Positions 63,181 through 64,000 of a stretch of 64,000 bases of DNA are shown piece by piece. Numbering within the stretch: the stretch's first letter is position 1; every line of letters begins with the position of its first letter. The notes beneath the pieces are model-generated. The model saw only the letters and a list, made by a program, of their open reading frames with translations, was not told the origin of the DNA and did not search any database. Origin of the DNA: Pseudoalteromonas sp. R3 (GTDB lineage: Bacteria > Pseudomonadota > Gammaproteobacteria > Enterobacterales > Alteromonadaceae); the NCBI RefSeq assembly GCF_004014715.1, contig NZ_CP034834.1:1264533-1328532 (forward strand), in the 5' to 3' direction. The position numbers and the translations under genes were made by a program.

Positions 63181-64000
63181 TTAAATGTATAACCCTTGTT
63201 GGTTTATTGTTTGCTCTGTGAGTGGCTGTTCTAACCACCCGAGTTTTACTGGTGTCTGGTAAAGCCGGGGGTTGCCTAGTTGAGGCCACATGTGACATAG
63301 ACCCGGAGCGAATAGCTTGACTGTATTGATAGGAATGTCTGGCCTTGTGTAATTCAACAGCAATACCTCAATATTCAACGTATCCAGCTGCTTGGCTATA
63401 GCTTCGATCATTACCTTCAAGTTTTCAGAGAATTGTATACTTTTATTAGCAGGTAAAACGTCTTCATGTGGCATTAGATAATTGCCAGTATCGATTTTAC
63501 TTCTATCAAATATACAGCTGTTTTGCTCTTTTGCTGCTATTAATTGGCAAAGTTCTGTCAGTGCTCGTTGTGCTGCAATTTCCTCAACAATGTGGCAACC
63601 AAATCCAAAACTATATTTGCCTGAAGCTTTTTCTCTTCCAATTGCTGCAATCACAGTTACGCCAACATCGTTTGTGATATCTAATAACCAATAGTCAAAG
63701 TCTTTCCCAGGGTTTGATCACATCGTTCGAGTAATGTGGTAGCTAGCTTGTCCATACTAAATGCAGGCCGAGCTACTTTGTTGTACCACCAGATGGCGAT
63801 TGCATCTCGCTCAATTAGCTCTAGTAACCCTTGTAGCGTTGCCTCTTCAATTGTATTTCCCGCTGCGCAACCATTTGAATGCCACCTGCCAAATTTCTCA
63901 TCTTCAAAAGGTGTGTTTGAAAAGCAAAAGGTAAAGGGAACGTATACTGGTGATTTTTTTATCAAAGAGGTTGCTTTGTACCAAAGCGTTTCTTGGTCGG
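63181..64000 (-). CDS. Second TOMM YcaO protein (YcaO-2), cut by the window edge and frameshifted
   Basis: The visible C-terminal part matches YcaO-1. A first frame open to the right edge contains VYVPFTFCFSNTPFEDEKFG, WHSNGCAAGNTIEEATLQGL and IERDAIAIWWYNKVARPAFS. It stops at 63681 after LGKTLTIGY. The second frame gives FDYWLLDITNDVGVTVIAAI, FGFGCHIVEEIAAQRALTEL and ends NQQGLYI at 63181. One added base at 63703-63708 (TTT or CCC run) restores a single frame. The last 47 residues match YcaO-1 at 40 positions. The N-terminal domains and the promoter lie outside the window. It is probably the first visible gene of the precursor operon. Confidence 0.85.

Overview
The window reads as chromosomal DNA of a marine gammaproteobacterium, most likely Pseudoalteromonas or a close relative. 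This rests on inference from gene content: a GlrK-QseG-GlrR-type two-component operon, a YcaO protein with an N-terminal OsmC domain, several secreted S9 peptidases, a neutral ceramidase, and a short repeat element whose sequence I associate from memory with Pseudoalteromonas. No rRNA, tRNA, CRISPR array, transposase or prophage gene was seen.

Layout. 1-7.7 kb: partial hypothetical gene, EamA exporter, NhaC antiporter, secreted discoidin/lectin-like protein, flavin reductase-like protein, histone-deacetylase-family hydrolase and a small secreted protein. 7.8-14.1 kb: LuxR regulator divergent from an acetoacetate-decarboxylase-family enzyme, neutral ceramidase, small membrane protein, secreted FN3 protein. 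14.4-22.7 kb: GNAT (frameshifted), FosA-type fosfomycin resistance enzyme, secreted S9 peptidase, alpha/beta hydrolase, TonB-C lipoprotein, a MITE-like repeat, an ECF sigma factor overlapped by a membrane protein, and a prolyl-oligopeptidase lipoprotein. 22.9-25.7 kb: envelope-stress-like group (small lipoprotein, DUF1328, DUF2383, MscS, double BON). 25.7-32.9 kb: a multi-component phosphorelay (hybrid kinase, Rcp1-like receiver, CHASE3 kinase, an isolated DHp-like protein, a sigma-54 activator), followed upstream by a phosphatase/diacylglycerol-kinase fusion. 33-37.3 kb: LysR, DoxX, TPR, DUF6326 and AraC genes. 37.5-44.4 kb: what appears to be one giant PKD/LRR surface lipoprotein interrupted by two frameshifts. 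44.5-54.5 kb: GNAT, chemoreceptor (frameshifted), the glrK-qseG-glrR-like operon, four tandem tiny secreted EF-hand proteins, GNAT, and an MFS/LysR divergent pair. 55-57.9 kb: outer-membrane protein and housekeeping-type OsmC-YcaO. 58.2-64 kb: a thiazole/oxazole-modified microcin (TOMM)-type RiPP locus that continues past the right edge.

The two systems most worth attention are these. (1) The RiPP locus is read right to left: YcaO-2 (cut by the edge), a 360-aa precursor with two leader-like domains and a C-terminal PGFPFTC tail, a strong hairpin, an asparagine-synthetase-like amidotransferase, and a second fused YcaO cyclodehydratase. (2) A probable GlrR/sigma-54 control region sits between glrK and the EF-hand genes. 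It has two 18-bp sites that are exact reverse complements of each other and a -24/-12-like element facing the EF-hand genes.

Data quality matters here. At least six genes carry frameshifts, and almost all are repaired by adding a single base in or next to a short homopolymer. This looks like homopolymer undercalling in the assembly rather than gene decay, so the broken genes are probably intact in the organism.
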